Of a stretch of DNA of 64,000 nucleotides, positions 52,389 through 60,356 are shown one piece after another. The stretch is from Wocania_A spongiicola (GTDB taxonomy: Bacteria > Bacteroidota > Bacteroidia > Flavobacteriales > Flavobacteriaceae). Each line of letters begins with the position of its first letter. The stretch's first letter is position 1. A program made the translations under genes and the position numbers. The notes under the pieces are model-generated. The model did no database searches. It was not told the DNA's origin and saw only the letters and a list, made by a program, of their open reading frames with translations. The stretch is taken from positions 372,001 to 436,000 of the forward strand of contig NZ_JAMFLZ010000004.1 in assembly GCF_023502325.1 (NCBI RefSeq), read 5' to 3'.

Positions 52389-52410
52389 AATCAACAACTA
52401 AACAATTAAA

Positions 52411-53409
52411 ATGACTGAAGGAAATTTTGTTGACTACGTAAAAATGTATGTAGCTTCTGGAAACGGAGGAAAAGGGTCGGTACACTTACATCGCGAGAAA
52501 TACATAACTAAAGGTGGTCCTGATGGAGGAGATGGCGGCCGTGGGGGGCATGTTATACTTAGAGGAAATTCAAACCTTTGGACACTTTTACCTTTAAAAT
52601 TCAAAAAGCATATTAGAGCGGGTCATGGAGAACATGGTAGTAAAAGCCGTAGCTCTGGAGCCGATGGAGAAGACATGTATGTTGATGTGCCTTTAGGTAC
52701 AGTAGTTAGAGATACCGAAACCAACGATATTATTTTTGAAATAACCGAACATGATGAAGAAAAGATAGTTGTAGAAGGAGGAAAAGGCGGATTAGGTAAC
52801 TGGCACTTTAAATCTTCAACTAATCAAACACCACGGTATGCTCAACCAGGACTTCCGTTAGAGGAAAGACACATTACTTTAGAGTTAAAAATACTTGCAG
52901 ATGTTGGTTTAGTTGGTTTTCCAAATGCGGGAAAATCTACATTGTTATCTGTTGTTACTTCAGCAAAACCTAAAATTGCCGATTACGAGTTTACTACCTT
53001 AAAACCAAACTTAGGTATTGTTGAATATCGCGATTTTCAAACTTTTGTTATGGCAGATATTCCAGGGATTATCGAAGGAGCTGCTGAAGGTAAAGGGCTG
53101 GGACACTACTTTTTGCGTCATATAGAGCGTAATTCCATTTTATTATTTTTAATCCCTGCTGATGCAAAAGATATTAAAAAACAATACGATATTTTGTTAG
53201 ATGAATTACGTAGGTATAACCCAGAAATGTTGGATAAAGAGCGTATTATAGCCATTTCTAAATGTGATATGCTTGACGATGAGTTAAAAGCAGAGCTAAG
53301 AACGGAGTTGGATAACGAACTTCCAATTCCATATCTACTTATTTCTTCTGTGGCACAACAAGGTATTACAGAGCTTAAAGATTTACTCTGGAAAATGCTG
53401 AATGATTAA
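52411..53409 (+). CDS. obgE: GTPase Obg/CgtA
   Basis: Obg GTPases act in late 50S assembly and stress control. The 332-residue protein has the glycine-rich OBG domain (about 5-160: GNGGKGSVHLHREKYITKGG, GGDGGRGGHVILRGN) and a G domain with G1 VGFPNAGKST, G3 MADIPGIIEGAAEGKG, G4 ISKCDM and G5 LISSVA. The C-terminal OCT domain of Gram-positives is absent, as is usual here. Confidence 0.97.
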   Translation: MTEGNFVDYVKMYVASGNGGKGSVHLHREKYITKGGPDGGDGGRGGHVILRGNSNLWTLLPLKFKKHIRAGHGEHGSKSRSSGADGEDMYVDVPLGTVVRDTETNDIIFEITEHDEEKIVVEGGKGGLGNWHFKSSTNQTPRYAQPGLPLEERHITLELKILADVGLVGFPNAGKSTLLSVVTSAKPKIADYEFTTLKPNLGIVEYRDFQTFVMADIPGIIEGAAEGKGLGHYFLRHIERNSILLFLIPADAKDIKKQYDILLDELRRYNPEMLDKERIIAISKCDMLDDELKAELRTELDNELPIPYLLISSVAQQGITELKDLLWKMLND

Positions 53410-53469
53410 CTTAATTAAGACTGAGTTTTTTAATTGATTTACTTTTATTTATAAATAGATAAAAAATTC

Positions 53470-54174
53470 ATGATGAAAAAACAGATTAAAAATATCGTTG
53501 AGATTAATGATAATAAGTTAAGTAGATACTTTTCTATTTTTATTCAAGGGCTAATTCTTTTATCGGTTATAACTTTTTCAATTGAAACCATTCCGAATTT
53601 AAAACCTCAAACGCGAACTATTCTTCAATCAATAGAATGGTTTTGTGTTATTATATTTTCCCTAGAGTATGCTTTGAGAATTTATGTTGCAGACAGTAAG
53701 TTTAAGTTTGTATTTAGCTTTTTTGGTATTATAGATTTACTTGCCATTTTACCATTTTATTTGTCTTTTGGCGTCGATTTACGCTCGTTAAGAGCTTTAC
53801 GCTTTCTGCGTTTATTTAGGATTTTAAAATTGGTTAGGTATAATAAAGCCATGAATCATTTTACAAATGCTATAAAGTCGGCTAAGGAAGAAATTTTTCT
53901 ATTCATATTTATCACACTTATTTTAATATACTTTGCTGCAGTAGGAATTTATTATTTTGAAAATCAAGCACAACCAGAACATTTTTCTTCTATTTTTGAT
54001 AGCTTATGGTGGGCAATTATCACGCTTACAACTGTAGGTTACGGAGATGTATATCCAATAACTGTAGGAGGTAAGGTGTTTACTTTTTTTATTCTTATGA
54101 TTGGCTTAGGTATTGTAGCTATACCTACAGGAATAATTTCATCAGCTTTAACAAAATCTATAGATAAGAAATAG
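53470..54174 (+). CDS. Voltage-gated potassium channel-like ion transporter
   Basis: A 234-residue six-helix channel subunit. S4 (about 103-123) shows positive residues at every third position: R105, R108, R111, R114, R117, K120, R123 (DLRSLRALRFLRLFRILK). The pore loop holds the K+ filter TTVGYGD (187-193) between S5 and S6. The acidic S2 residue lies in FSLEYALRIYV. There is no cytoplasmic ligand domain; the protein ends soon after S6. It forms a tetramer in the inner membrane by family knowledge. Confidence 0.92.
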   Translation: MMKKQIKNIVEINDNKLSRYFSIFIQGLILLSVITFSIETIPNLKPQTRTILQSIEWFCVIIFSLEYALRIYVADSKFKFVFSFFGIIDLLAILPFYLSFGVDLRSLRALRFLRLFRILKLVRYNKAMNHFTNAIKSAKEEIFLFIFITLILIYFAAVGIYYFENQAQPEHFSSIFDSLWWAIITLTTVGYGDVYPITVGGKVFTFFILMIGLGIVAIPTGIISSALTKSIDKK

Positions 54175-54270
54175 AATAATTAAAAATTGTAGTTTTTGTT
54201 TTGATGTTAAACTCTTTCTGCCTAGTCTATGTGGAATAATTTTTGATTAACTTTAAAGAAAAATAATGCC

Positions 54271-54792
54271 ATGAAATATTTAAAAACATTAGCGTTAGCT
54301 CTATTAGTTGTATCCTGTGCACCCATACATGTTAATTATGATTTTGATAAAAGTACAGACTTTTCTAATTACAAAACCTATAATTATTATGCTAATATGA
54401 AAACAGGTTTAAGTGATTTAGATACCAAACGTTTTCTGGATGCTTTAGATGCAAAAATGCAAGCAAAAGGATTTAGTTTAGTAGAGAAGCCAGATTTTTT
54501 TATTGATATTAAAAGTAGCGAGTTTCAAGCAGCACAAAGAAACACTGTTGGTGTTGGTGTTGGAGGTGGCGGGCGTAATGTTGGAGGCGGCGTATCTATT
54601 GGTATTCCAATAGGTCAAGCAAATGTAAATCGTCAAATTATAATTGACTTTGTCGACGAAAATGGAAAAGGGCTTTTTTGGCAAGCTGTAAGTGAATCTA
54701 GTTTTAACCCAAATGCATCACCAGAAAATCGAGAAGTACGTTTAAATGCCATTATAGATAAAATATTAATTAACTATCCACCTAAAAAATAA
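54271..54792 (+). CDS. DUF4136 lipoprotein
   Basis: A 173-residue lipoprotein (MKYLKTLALALLVVSCAPIH, lipid Cys at about 16) with the DUF4136 pattern: VNYDFDKSTDFSNYKTYNYY near the start, a Gly-rich strand (GVGVGGGGRNVGGGVSIGIP), IDFVDENGKGLFWQAVSE and a C-terminal DKILINYPPK. Function unknown; probably outer-membrane attached. It lies 5 bp before the DinB-like gene. Confidence 0.87.
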   Translation: MKYLKTLALALLVVSCAPIHVNYDFDKSTDFSNYKTYNYYANMKTGLSDLDTKRFLDALDAKMQAKGFSLVEKPDFFIDIKSSEFQAAQRNTVGVGVGGGGRNVGGGVSIGIPIGQANVNRQIIIDFVDENGKGLFWQAVSESSFNPNASPENREVRLNAIIDKILINYPPKK

Positions 54793-54797
54793 TTGTC

Positions 54798-55352
54798 ATG
54801 AGAAATCATTTGTTTATTTTATTATGCTTAGTTGTTGCTTTAACAGCTAGTGCACAACGCGTTATTAAAGCAGAAGATGGTTTTACACCCAATGTTGGTG
54901 TCCTTGTTTCAATGTTAAATGATATGAAAGATAGAGTGGAAAGAACTGTAAAAGATTTGGAAGTTGATGAAATAGATTTTTTACTAGATGAAAACGCTAA
55001 CAGTATTGGTACTTTAGTTTTGCATTTAGCAGCTACAGAAAAGTTTTATCAGGTTTACACTTTTCAGAATAGAGAGTTTAATGATAAAGAGAAAGAGATT
55101 TGGGGAACAAGAATGTCTATGGGTGAAAAAGCAAGAAAGCTACATAAAGGAAAACCAATTAGTTATTATTTGGATATTTATAATGATGTTAGAAAAAAAA
55201 CTCTTGAATATTTAAAAGAGAAAGATGATAAATGGTTAGCAACCGTACCAGAAGGCTATAGAATGAATAATCATTGGTCTTGGTACCATGTTATGGAACA
55301 CCAATCAAGTCATTTAGGGCAAATTTTGCTTTTAAAGAAAAGAATACCTTAA
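54798..55352 (+). CDS. Exported DinB-like four-helix protein
   Basis: A 184-residue protein with a signal peptide (MRNHLFILLCLVVALTASAQ) followed by a DinB_2-type helical bundle. The three expected metal histidines are visible: LVLHLAATEKFYQ (first), and HVMEHQSSHLGQILLL (second and third). Most DinB proteins are cytoplasmic metal-dependent transferases or unknown-function proteins, so export is notable. It is probably cotranscribed with the DUF4136 lipoprotein gene. Confidence 0.83.
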   Translation: MRNHLFILLCLVVALTASAQRVIKAEDGFTPNVGVLVSMLNDMKDRVERTVKDLEVDEIDFLLDENANSIGTLVLHLAATEKFYQVYTFQNREFNDKEKEIWGTRMSMGEKARKLHKGKPISYYLDIYNDVRKKTLEYLKEKDDKWLATVPEGYRMNNHWSWYHVMEHQSSHLGQILLLKKRIP

Positions 55353-55358
55353 ATATAT

Positions 55359-56750
55359 TTAGTTTTTTACAAAACGCTTACTGGTTAAAAGTATATTGTT
55401 TGAGTAAAAATTAGCAATATAAATGCCTTGACTAAAACGGCTAATATCAACTTCATTAGTTTCATAACTAGATATTTTTGTCGATTTTATCTTTTTCCCG
55501 TCCAAGCTAATAATGTCTACTTTTAAGTTTACTGCATTTCTACTTTCAATTTTTAAGTTTATTATACGGTTTGAAGGATTTGGATATAATGTAATTTCAA
55601 AACTATTTTGATCACTTGTGATATCATCAATACCTAAAGCAGATTTAGTTATAGTCCATGTAACAGAGTAAACATGCACGGTTTCATGATTGTCAACCTT
55701 TAAAAACGAAGAGACATCATTGACCACAACGGTTAAACTATTGGTTCCAGTGTTTAAATCAGTGTCAATAATAGAAATATCATCAACATCATTAGCAAAG
55801 TTTGAAGCATTTAATGTCCATACACTTTCTAAAGTATTAGGAATAGGTTTTATTAAATTTAATTGAAAATCAATTGGATATGTTGAAGTATTTACTGAGT
55901 TTGAAACTGGTAAATAAGAGTCTATTGGAGAAACTAAGCTGTGAATTTTTTCTATAATTCCTTCTTGACAAACAGAACAAAAAGGCACTCCTAAGTAACG
56001 CATTTTACAACTTTGATGTGGTCTGTTCCAAGTAGCAGATTCACCAGAAGATCCGTAAGGGTATATACTAACAGCATTAATTCCTATCCAATTTTTCCAT
56101 CTTACCAAGCTTGAATTTGTTTCTTTAGTAGCATTAATAGATTCAAAAAGATTCCCATCTCCAGGATAATATTCATCTCTTAAATTAAAAAGCGAATGTC
56201 CCAACTCATGAATAGCAATTTCATTAGCACTGCTTCCAGTAGATGAAACAGCGTAAGGACCACCAGCACCACCATATTCTGATGAATTAACTAAAATAAT
56301 AGGTTGATCGTATTCAGGGAAATTGTTGGCTAGCACATTATAGACTAAAGAGGAGTTATATGTGTAAAGTAATCTGTGAAAACCAGAGGTGTCAAAAGAA
56401 GTGTTAAAATAGGTGTCTTTAGTAGTGGCTGGAAAAACAGGCTCTACTACATCGGTTGCTGTTGCTGGGTGATCTGTACCGCTTTCATTAGAAGGGACCT
56501 TTATAGCGTATACGTTAAAATAATCTGTATATTCTTTAAAGGGGGATTGTGTAAACATTTCGTTTGAAAAATTTGTAGCATCGGTAATGAATTTTGATAA
56601 CTCACTGGTTTGATAACCTTCACTTAAAATAACAAGATTTATTCTTTTATCATTATCTCCAGAAGCTTTAATAGTTTCAACATCAAAAATTTGAGCATTA
56701 ATAAAACTTATATTTAATAGGCATAATATATAAAGTAAATAATGCTTCAT
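55359..56750 (-). CDS. T9SS-secreted M64 family metallopeptidase
   Basis: A 463-residue secreted zinc peptidase related to IgA peptidase M64: signal peptide (about 1-20), INLVILSEGYQTSELSKF, FNVYAIKVPSNESGTDHP, and zinc motif HELGHSLFNLRDEY (His 181, Glu 182, His 185, Asp 192). The C-terminal 75 residues are a type A sorting domain (LYPNPSNRIINLKI ... FSQGIYIANFY ... SKRFVKN). Cys-rich SCKMRYLGVPFCSVCQE may bind a second metal or form disulfides. It starts 2 bp after the lipoprotein gene. Confidence 0.92.
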   Translation of the reverse strand: MKHYLLYILCLLNISFINAQIFDVETIKASGDNDKRINLVILSEGYQTSELSKFITDATNFSNEMFTQSPFKEYTDYFNVYAIKVPSNESGTDHPATATDVVEPVFPATTKDTYFNTSFDTSGFHRLLYTYNSSLVYNVLANNFPEYDQPIILVNSSEYGGAGGPYAVSSTGSSANEIAIHELGHSLFNLRDEYYPGDGNLFESINATKETNSSLVRWKNWIGINAVSIYPYGSSGESATWNRPHQSCKMRYLGVPFCSVCQEGIIEKIHSLVSPIDSYLPVSNSVNTSTYPIDFQLNLIKPIPNTLESVWTLNASNFANDVDDISIIDTDLNTGTNSLTVVVNDVSSFLKVDNHETVHVYSVTWTITKSALGIDDITSDQNSFEITLYPNPSNRIINLKIESRNAVNLKVDIISLDGKKIKSTKISSYETNEVDISRFSQGIYIANFYSNNILLTSKRFVKN

Positions 56751-56752
56751 GA

Positions 56753-57256
56753 TTAGTTGATTTTAGTTTTAATTAATGGCTTTGTTTGTGCTAATTTTTT
56801 TTCGATTTCGTAAATACTAATATATTGTGCATTTGGTTCTAACTTTAGTTTTAATGAAAACTCAGTGTTTTTTAACTCTACTTTTTTCGTTTTAAAGGTT
56901 TTGGAGTCATCAACATACTCAAAGATTTTTACTAGTGGATTCTTTATTGTTATATTTTGCAATATATTAGAATTTTTATCTAGTTGAGTGCATATTAAAT
57001 CGCCAGTAATACCACTTTTAATATATTCGTTACTGCTTATTTTTAACTTACCATCTGTTATTATTTTATTAATAAATTGAATGTTTTTCTTCCCTTTATT
57101 GTTTTCAGAAATAGTGTAATTTAAAAAAATAAGTTTTGGGTTTAGCTCTTCAATAGTAGTGTTTTGTACTACCCTCTTTGTTGTAGTACATGCGGTAATA
57201 CATATAAGTACTAAAGCAATGATTAAGTTATTTATGATTTTGGGGTAAACCAGCAT
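56753..57256 (-). CDS. Hypothetical lipoprotein upstream of the M64 peptidase
   Basis: A 167-residue protein with a lipoprotein signal (NLIIALVLICITACTTTK, Cys at about residue 23) and a beta-rich domain with a repeated Lys-rich pattern (KIFEYVDDSKTFKTKKVELK). No family recognised. Only 2 bp separate its stop from the peptidase start, so the two are very probably coexpressed. A role as a chaperone, inhibitor or partner is a guess. Confidence 0.75.
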   Translation of the reverse strand: MLVYPKIINNLIIALVLICITACTTTKRVVQNTTIEELNPKLIFLNYTISENNKGKKNIQFINKIITDGKLKISSNEYIKSGITGDLICTQLDKNSNILQNITIKNPLVKIFEYVDDSKTFKTKKVELKNTEFSLKLKLEPNAQYISIYEIEKKLAQTKPLIKTKIN

Positions 57257-57313
57257 GACTTTTTTAGTGAAACTTGAGAGGCATTTATATTTTGTAAATT
57301 TACTAATTAATTG

Positions 57314-57358
57314 GTTTAAACAAAAAAGAGGCTTTAAAAGCCTCTTTTTTGTTTAAAC
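57314..57358. terminator. Perfect 45-bp palindrome, bidirectional terminator
   Basis: Arms of 22 bases (57314-57335 and 57337-57358) around a single A. Each outer end is GTTTAAAC, then AAAAAAGAGG / CCTCTTTTTT and the centre GGCTTTAAAAGCC. It has a GC stem with T-run on both strands, placed downstream of the doxX-like gene and upstream of the lipoprotein gene. Confidence 0.85.
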
Positions 57359-57372
57359 ATAGAAAGAAGCCT

Positions 57373-57741
57373 TTAGAATAAAGATTTATAACTGTCTTTA
57401 TAACCGTAAAGTACTATAACATTTAGAACTAGTAAAGCTAAGGCTCCACCAATACTACCTGGTTCTAAAGTAGCGTGGAATAATACAGCATTTACAGAAA
57501 TACTCATTAAAATTAGCGCCAATAAAGCACCGTATTTATTGAATATTAAGCCTACACCAGCAACAATTTCAACAATAGCTACTAATGTAATTACTTTTGC
57601 AGAAGACAATGCTCCAAAATACGCACCTGCTTCTGCAGACATATCTCCCATGTCCATAAAATGGAAAAACTTGTTAAGACCAAAGAACAAAACGAAAAGC
57701 CCAAGAAGTATTCTTACGACCATAAAAACTTTTGAATTCAT
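57373..57741 (-). CDS. DoxX-like membrane protein
   Basis: A 122-residue protein with four hydrophobic helices and the DoxX pattern VRILLGLFVLFFGLNKFFHF at the N-terminus and EIVAGVGLIFNKYGALLALI in the middle. These quinone-oxidoreductase-like proteins have no settled function. A near -7 box (TAAAGATA, one mismatch on the minus strand) lies about 25 bp upstream. It is monocistronic, ended by the 45-bp palindrome. Confidence 0.85.
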   Translation of the reverse strand: MNSKVFMVVRILLGLFVLFFGLNKFFHFMDMGDMSAEAGAYFGALSSAKVITLVAIVEIVAGVGLIFNKYGALLALILMSISVNAVLFHATLEPGSIGGALALLVLNVIVLYGYKDSYKSLF

Positions 57742-57948
57742 AATGATTAAATATTTAGTTAGTATTTAAAGATAATAAATTAAAAATAAGTCATTTAAAT
57801 GTTTTTGTCGAATCGAAAAGGTTTATCTAACAACTTTAGCTTTTCATTTTCCGTTTATCATATCCAAATTACCACTCATCATATTTCAAATTTTTAAACA
57901 CATTCACTGATTTATATTTACACCATCATTCAAAAAACGAACAGTATT
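57742..57948. other. AT-rich intergenic region between doxX-like and LytS operon
   Basis: The 207 bp hold no gene. TATATTTA at 57913-57920 (one mismatch to TAnnTTTG) is the only promoter-like box for the plus strand, 28 bp before the small peptide frame. Confidence 0.4.
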
Positions 57949-58005
57949 ATGATCAATTTAGTAAAAGCTTTAGTAGAACTAATCATTCAAATTGCCTTAG
58001 GGTAA
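57949..58005 (+). CDS. Possible 18-residue peptide gene
   Basis: The frame ATG 57949 to TAA 58003-58005 encodes MINLVKALVELIIQIALG, an amphipathic or membrane-active helix. It lies 10 bp before the next gene and shares its strand. It could be a leader peptide or small membrane peptide, or just chance. Low confidence. Confidence 0.3.
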   Translation: MINLVKALVELIIQIALG

Positions 58006-58015
58006 AATAATCATC

Positions 58016-58501
58016 ATGAAAAAGCTTAAAAATATACCTGAAGAGAAATTTAAATTGATGTTAAAAGGATCAGCAACAGCTAGGAACTTATCATTTATTT
58101 ATGTGTTAGTTTCATTGATGTTGACCTTTAAGTTAAGAGAGCATATTGAATATGTCATTCCGTTATTAATTGGAGTCTCACTCTTAATTTGGTACACATT
58201 ATCACATTTATTGTTAAAAAAATTCAATCTTAGAAATGGTGAATTTAAAGTTAAATTTAATCTTTATAGGTTGCACATCTTAAAGCGAGAGAAATACGAA
58301 TCTACAGTGTTTTTTATTTGGTTATTAACCGTTGTTCCTGCCTATTTATTTGAGAAAGACATTACAACACTTACAGTCTTAAAAAGTATGGTTGTAATTT
58401 ATATTCTTTTTATTCTTGGAAATAAATTATTTAATAAAGTAAAAGAAGACTTGAAAGTTATAGACGAACAAATAAATAGCCCTGAAGCAAATAATTTTTA
58501 A
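58016..58501 (+). CDS. Hypothetical membrane protein upstream of the LytS-like kinase
   Basis: A 161-residue protein with four hydrophobic helices in two pairs (NLSFIYVLVSLMLTF, VIPLLIGVSLLIWYTL; VFFIWLLTVVPAYLF, VLKSMVVIYILFILG) and basic cytoplasmic loops. No family recognised. It lies 44 bp before the kinase on the same strand, which suggests the same operon and possibly a sensing role. Confidence 0.72.
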   Translation: MKKLKNIPEEKFKLMLKGSATARNLSFIYVLVSLMLTFKLREHIEYVIPLLIGVSLLIWYTLSHLLLKKFNLRNGEFKVKFNLYRLHILKREKYESTVFFIWLLTVVPAYLFEKDITTLTVLKSMVVIYILFILGNKLFNKVKEDLKVIDEQINSPEANNF

Positions 58502-58545
58502 TATTAAATTGTAAGTTTGATAACCTATACCATATTAAAATAAGA

Positions 58546-59592
58546 ATGAAATATTTGTTTTCTAAAAAGGCATTGCCAAATTATTTGGTTTGGAGTATTA
58601 CGCTACTTCCTTCTTATATTATAAAATACCAATCGGCTGTAAAATCGGGAAGGTTAGAGTTTTCTTATCTTGTTTCAGAAGGTTTAATATGGTTTACTTT
58701 AATGATTCTATTAACAGCAAGTATACAGTTTTGTATAGATAAGTTTGTTAAAAAGGATGAAACTTTAACCTTAAAGGTATTTAAATTTTTAGGTTTTTTA
58801 GTTATTGCTACGTTTCTTTTCAATTTAATTTTATGGCCAATAATAGATGTTGTTTATACTTCTATTCAAGGGAAAGAAGCGGAAGAATATGGTAAACTAC
58901 CAACAAATATTTTCAATTGGTTTGCTTGGATAGTTTGGTATTTAATATCTGCTTACTCTGCATTATATAGAGAGATTAAAGAAGAAAAAATAAAGAATGT
59001 TGAGTTACAAGCTAGCTTAAAAGAATCACAATTAAACACTTTAAAAGGGCAAATAAATCCGCACTTTATGTTTAATAGTTTAAACAATATTAGAGGGTTA
59101 ATGCTTGAGGATGTAGACAGAGCTAGAAATATGCTTACAAGTTTGTCTGAAACCTTACGGTATTCACTAACTAAAAGCGATGTAAATTCTATTGCTTTAG
59201 AAGATGAATTAGAAATGGTTGAAAATTATATCGAAATTTCTAAGATTCAATTTGAAAATCGTTTACAATTTGAAACACATATTGATGAAGCGTCATTAAA
59301 TAAACAAATACCTCCAATGATTATTCAAATGCTTGTTGAAAATGCCATAAAACATGGAATTTCTAATTTAAAGGTAGGAGGAGGAGTAAGTTTGTCTACT
59401 GTAATTAAAAATGACTTACTTCAAATTGAAGTAATAAACTCCGGAACATTACAAAGTAATAAGAACACTACTCAGTTGGGTTTGAAAAACATTAAAAAAC
59501 GACTGGAATTACTTTACGGAGAAAAAGCCACATTCAATTTAAATGAAGTTAAAAATCAAGTTGTTGCTACAATTAAAATTCCATTAGCATGA
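58546..59592 (+). CDS. LytS/YehU-type sensor histidine kinase
   Basis: A 348-residue kinase with four N-terminal membrane helices, then the His_kinase domain: phospho-acceptor His 173 in GQINPHFMFNSLNNI, LTSLSETLRYSL, then a HATPase with MLVENAIKHGI and TTQLGLKNIKKRL (glycine-poor G2). The gene overlaps its response regulator by 4 bp (ATGA), a coupled pair. Confidence 0.93.
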   Translation: MKYLFSKKALPNYLVWSITLLPSYIIKYQSAVKSGRLEFSYLVSEGLIWFTLMILLTASIQFCIDKFVKKDETLTLKVFKFLGFLVIATFLFNLILWPIIDVVYTSIQGKEAEEYGKLPTNIFNWFAWIVWYLISAYSALYREIKEEKIKNVELQASLKESQLNTLKGQINPHFMFNSLNNIRGLMLEDVDRARNMLTSLSETLRYSLTKSDVNSIALEDELEMVENYIEISKIQFENRLQFETHIDEASLNKQIPPMIIQMLVENAIKHGISNLKVGGGVSLSTVIKNDLLQIEVINSGTLQSNKNTTQLGLKNIKKRLELLYGEKATFNLNEVKNQVVATIKIPLA

Positions 59593-60320
59593 TAACATTA
59601 AAAGCTGTTATTGTTGAAGATTCGCGTTTAGCTCGTAATGAATTAAAAGAGCTTATAAAAGCACATAAAGAAATTGAACTTTTGGGCGAAGCAGAAAATG
59701 TTGATGAAGGGTTTAAATTGATTACAAATACAAAGCCGGATTTATTATTTTTAGATATTAATATGCCTGAAAAAGATGGGTTTGAGTTATTAGAAATGTT
59801 AGATGACGTGCCCCTTACTGTTTTTACAACAGCTTTTGATGAGTATGCCATAAAGTCTTTTGAGTATAATGCTTTTGATTATTTACTAAAACCAATAAAC
59901 CAAAAAAGATTTTCCAAAAGTATAGAAAAAGTTGTTGAGAAGTTTAGTAATAGCATAGCAACAAAATCTAAAAATGAAGATGCTTTAAGTATAGACAAGC
60001 AAATTTTTATTAAGGATGGCGAAAAGTGTTGGTTGGTGAAAATTCATGACATTTCTTTGTTTGAAATTGTTGGAAACTATACTAGAGTTTTTTTTGAAAG
60101 TAATAAGCCGCTTATATACAAATCATTAGCACAAATAGAGGAGAGGTTACCCAATGATGTGTTTTTTAGAGCAAATAGACAACAAATTATAAATATTAAC
60201 CATGTAAAAAAGGTGGTGTCTTGGTTTAATGGTAAACTGAAAATAGAAATGAATTCTGGAGAAGAAATTGAAATCTCCAGAAGACAGTCCTATATTTTTA
60301 AGGAGCAATTAAGTTTTTAG
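59589..60320 (+). CDS. LytTR-family response regulator
   Basis: A 243-residue regulator with receiver domain (acidic pocket EDSRLARNEL, phospho-acceptor Asp 56 in LLFLDINMPEKDGFELL, FTTAFDEYAIKSFEYNAFDY and KP in YLLKPIN) and a C-terminal LytTR DNA-binding domain (about 138-240: IFIKDGEKCWLVKIHDISLF, VGNYTRVFFES, FFRANRQQIININHVKKVV). It binds DNA through the LytTR beta fold; target genes are unknown. Confidence 0.95.
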   Translation: MITLKAVIVEDSRLARNELKELIKAHKEIELLGEAENVDEGFKLITNTKPDLLFLDINMPEKDGFELLEMLDDVPLTVFTTAFDEYAIKSFEYNAFDYLLKPINQKRFSKSIEKVVEKFSNSIATKSKNEDALSIDKQIFIKDGEKCWLVKIHDISLFEIVGNYTRVFFESNKPLIYKSLAQIEERLPNDVFFRANRQQIININHVKKVVSWFNGKLKIEMNSGEEIEISRRQSYIFKEQLSF

Positions 60321-60356
60321 TAACCTATCATTATGAGTTATACTATGACGTTAAAT

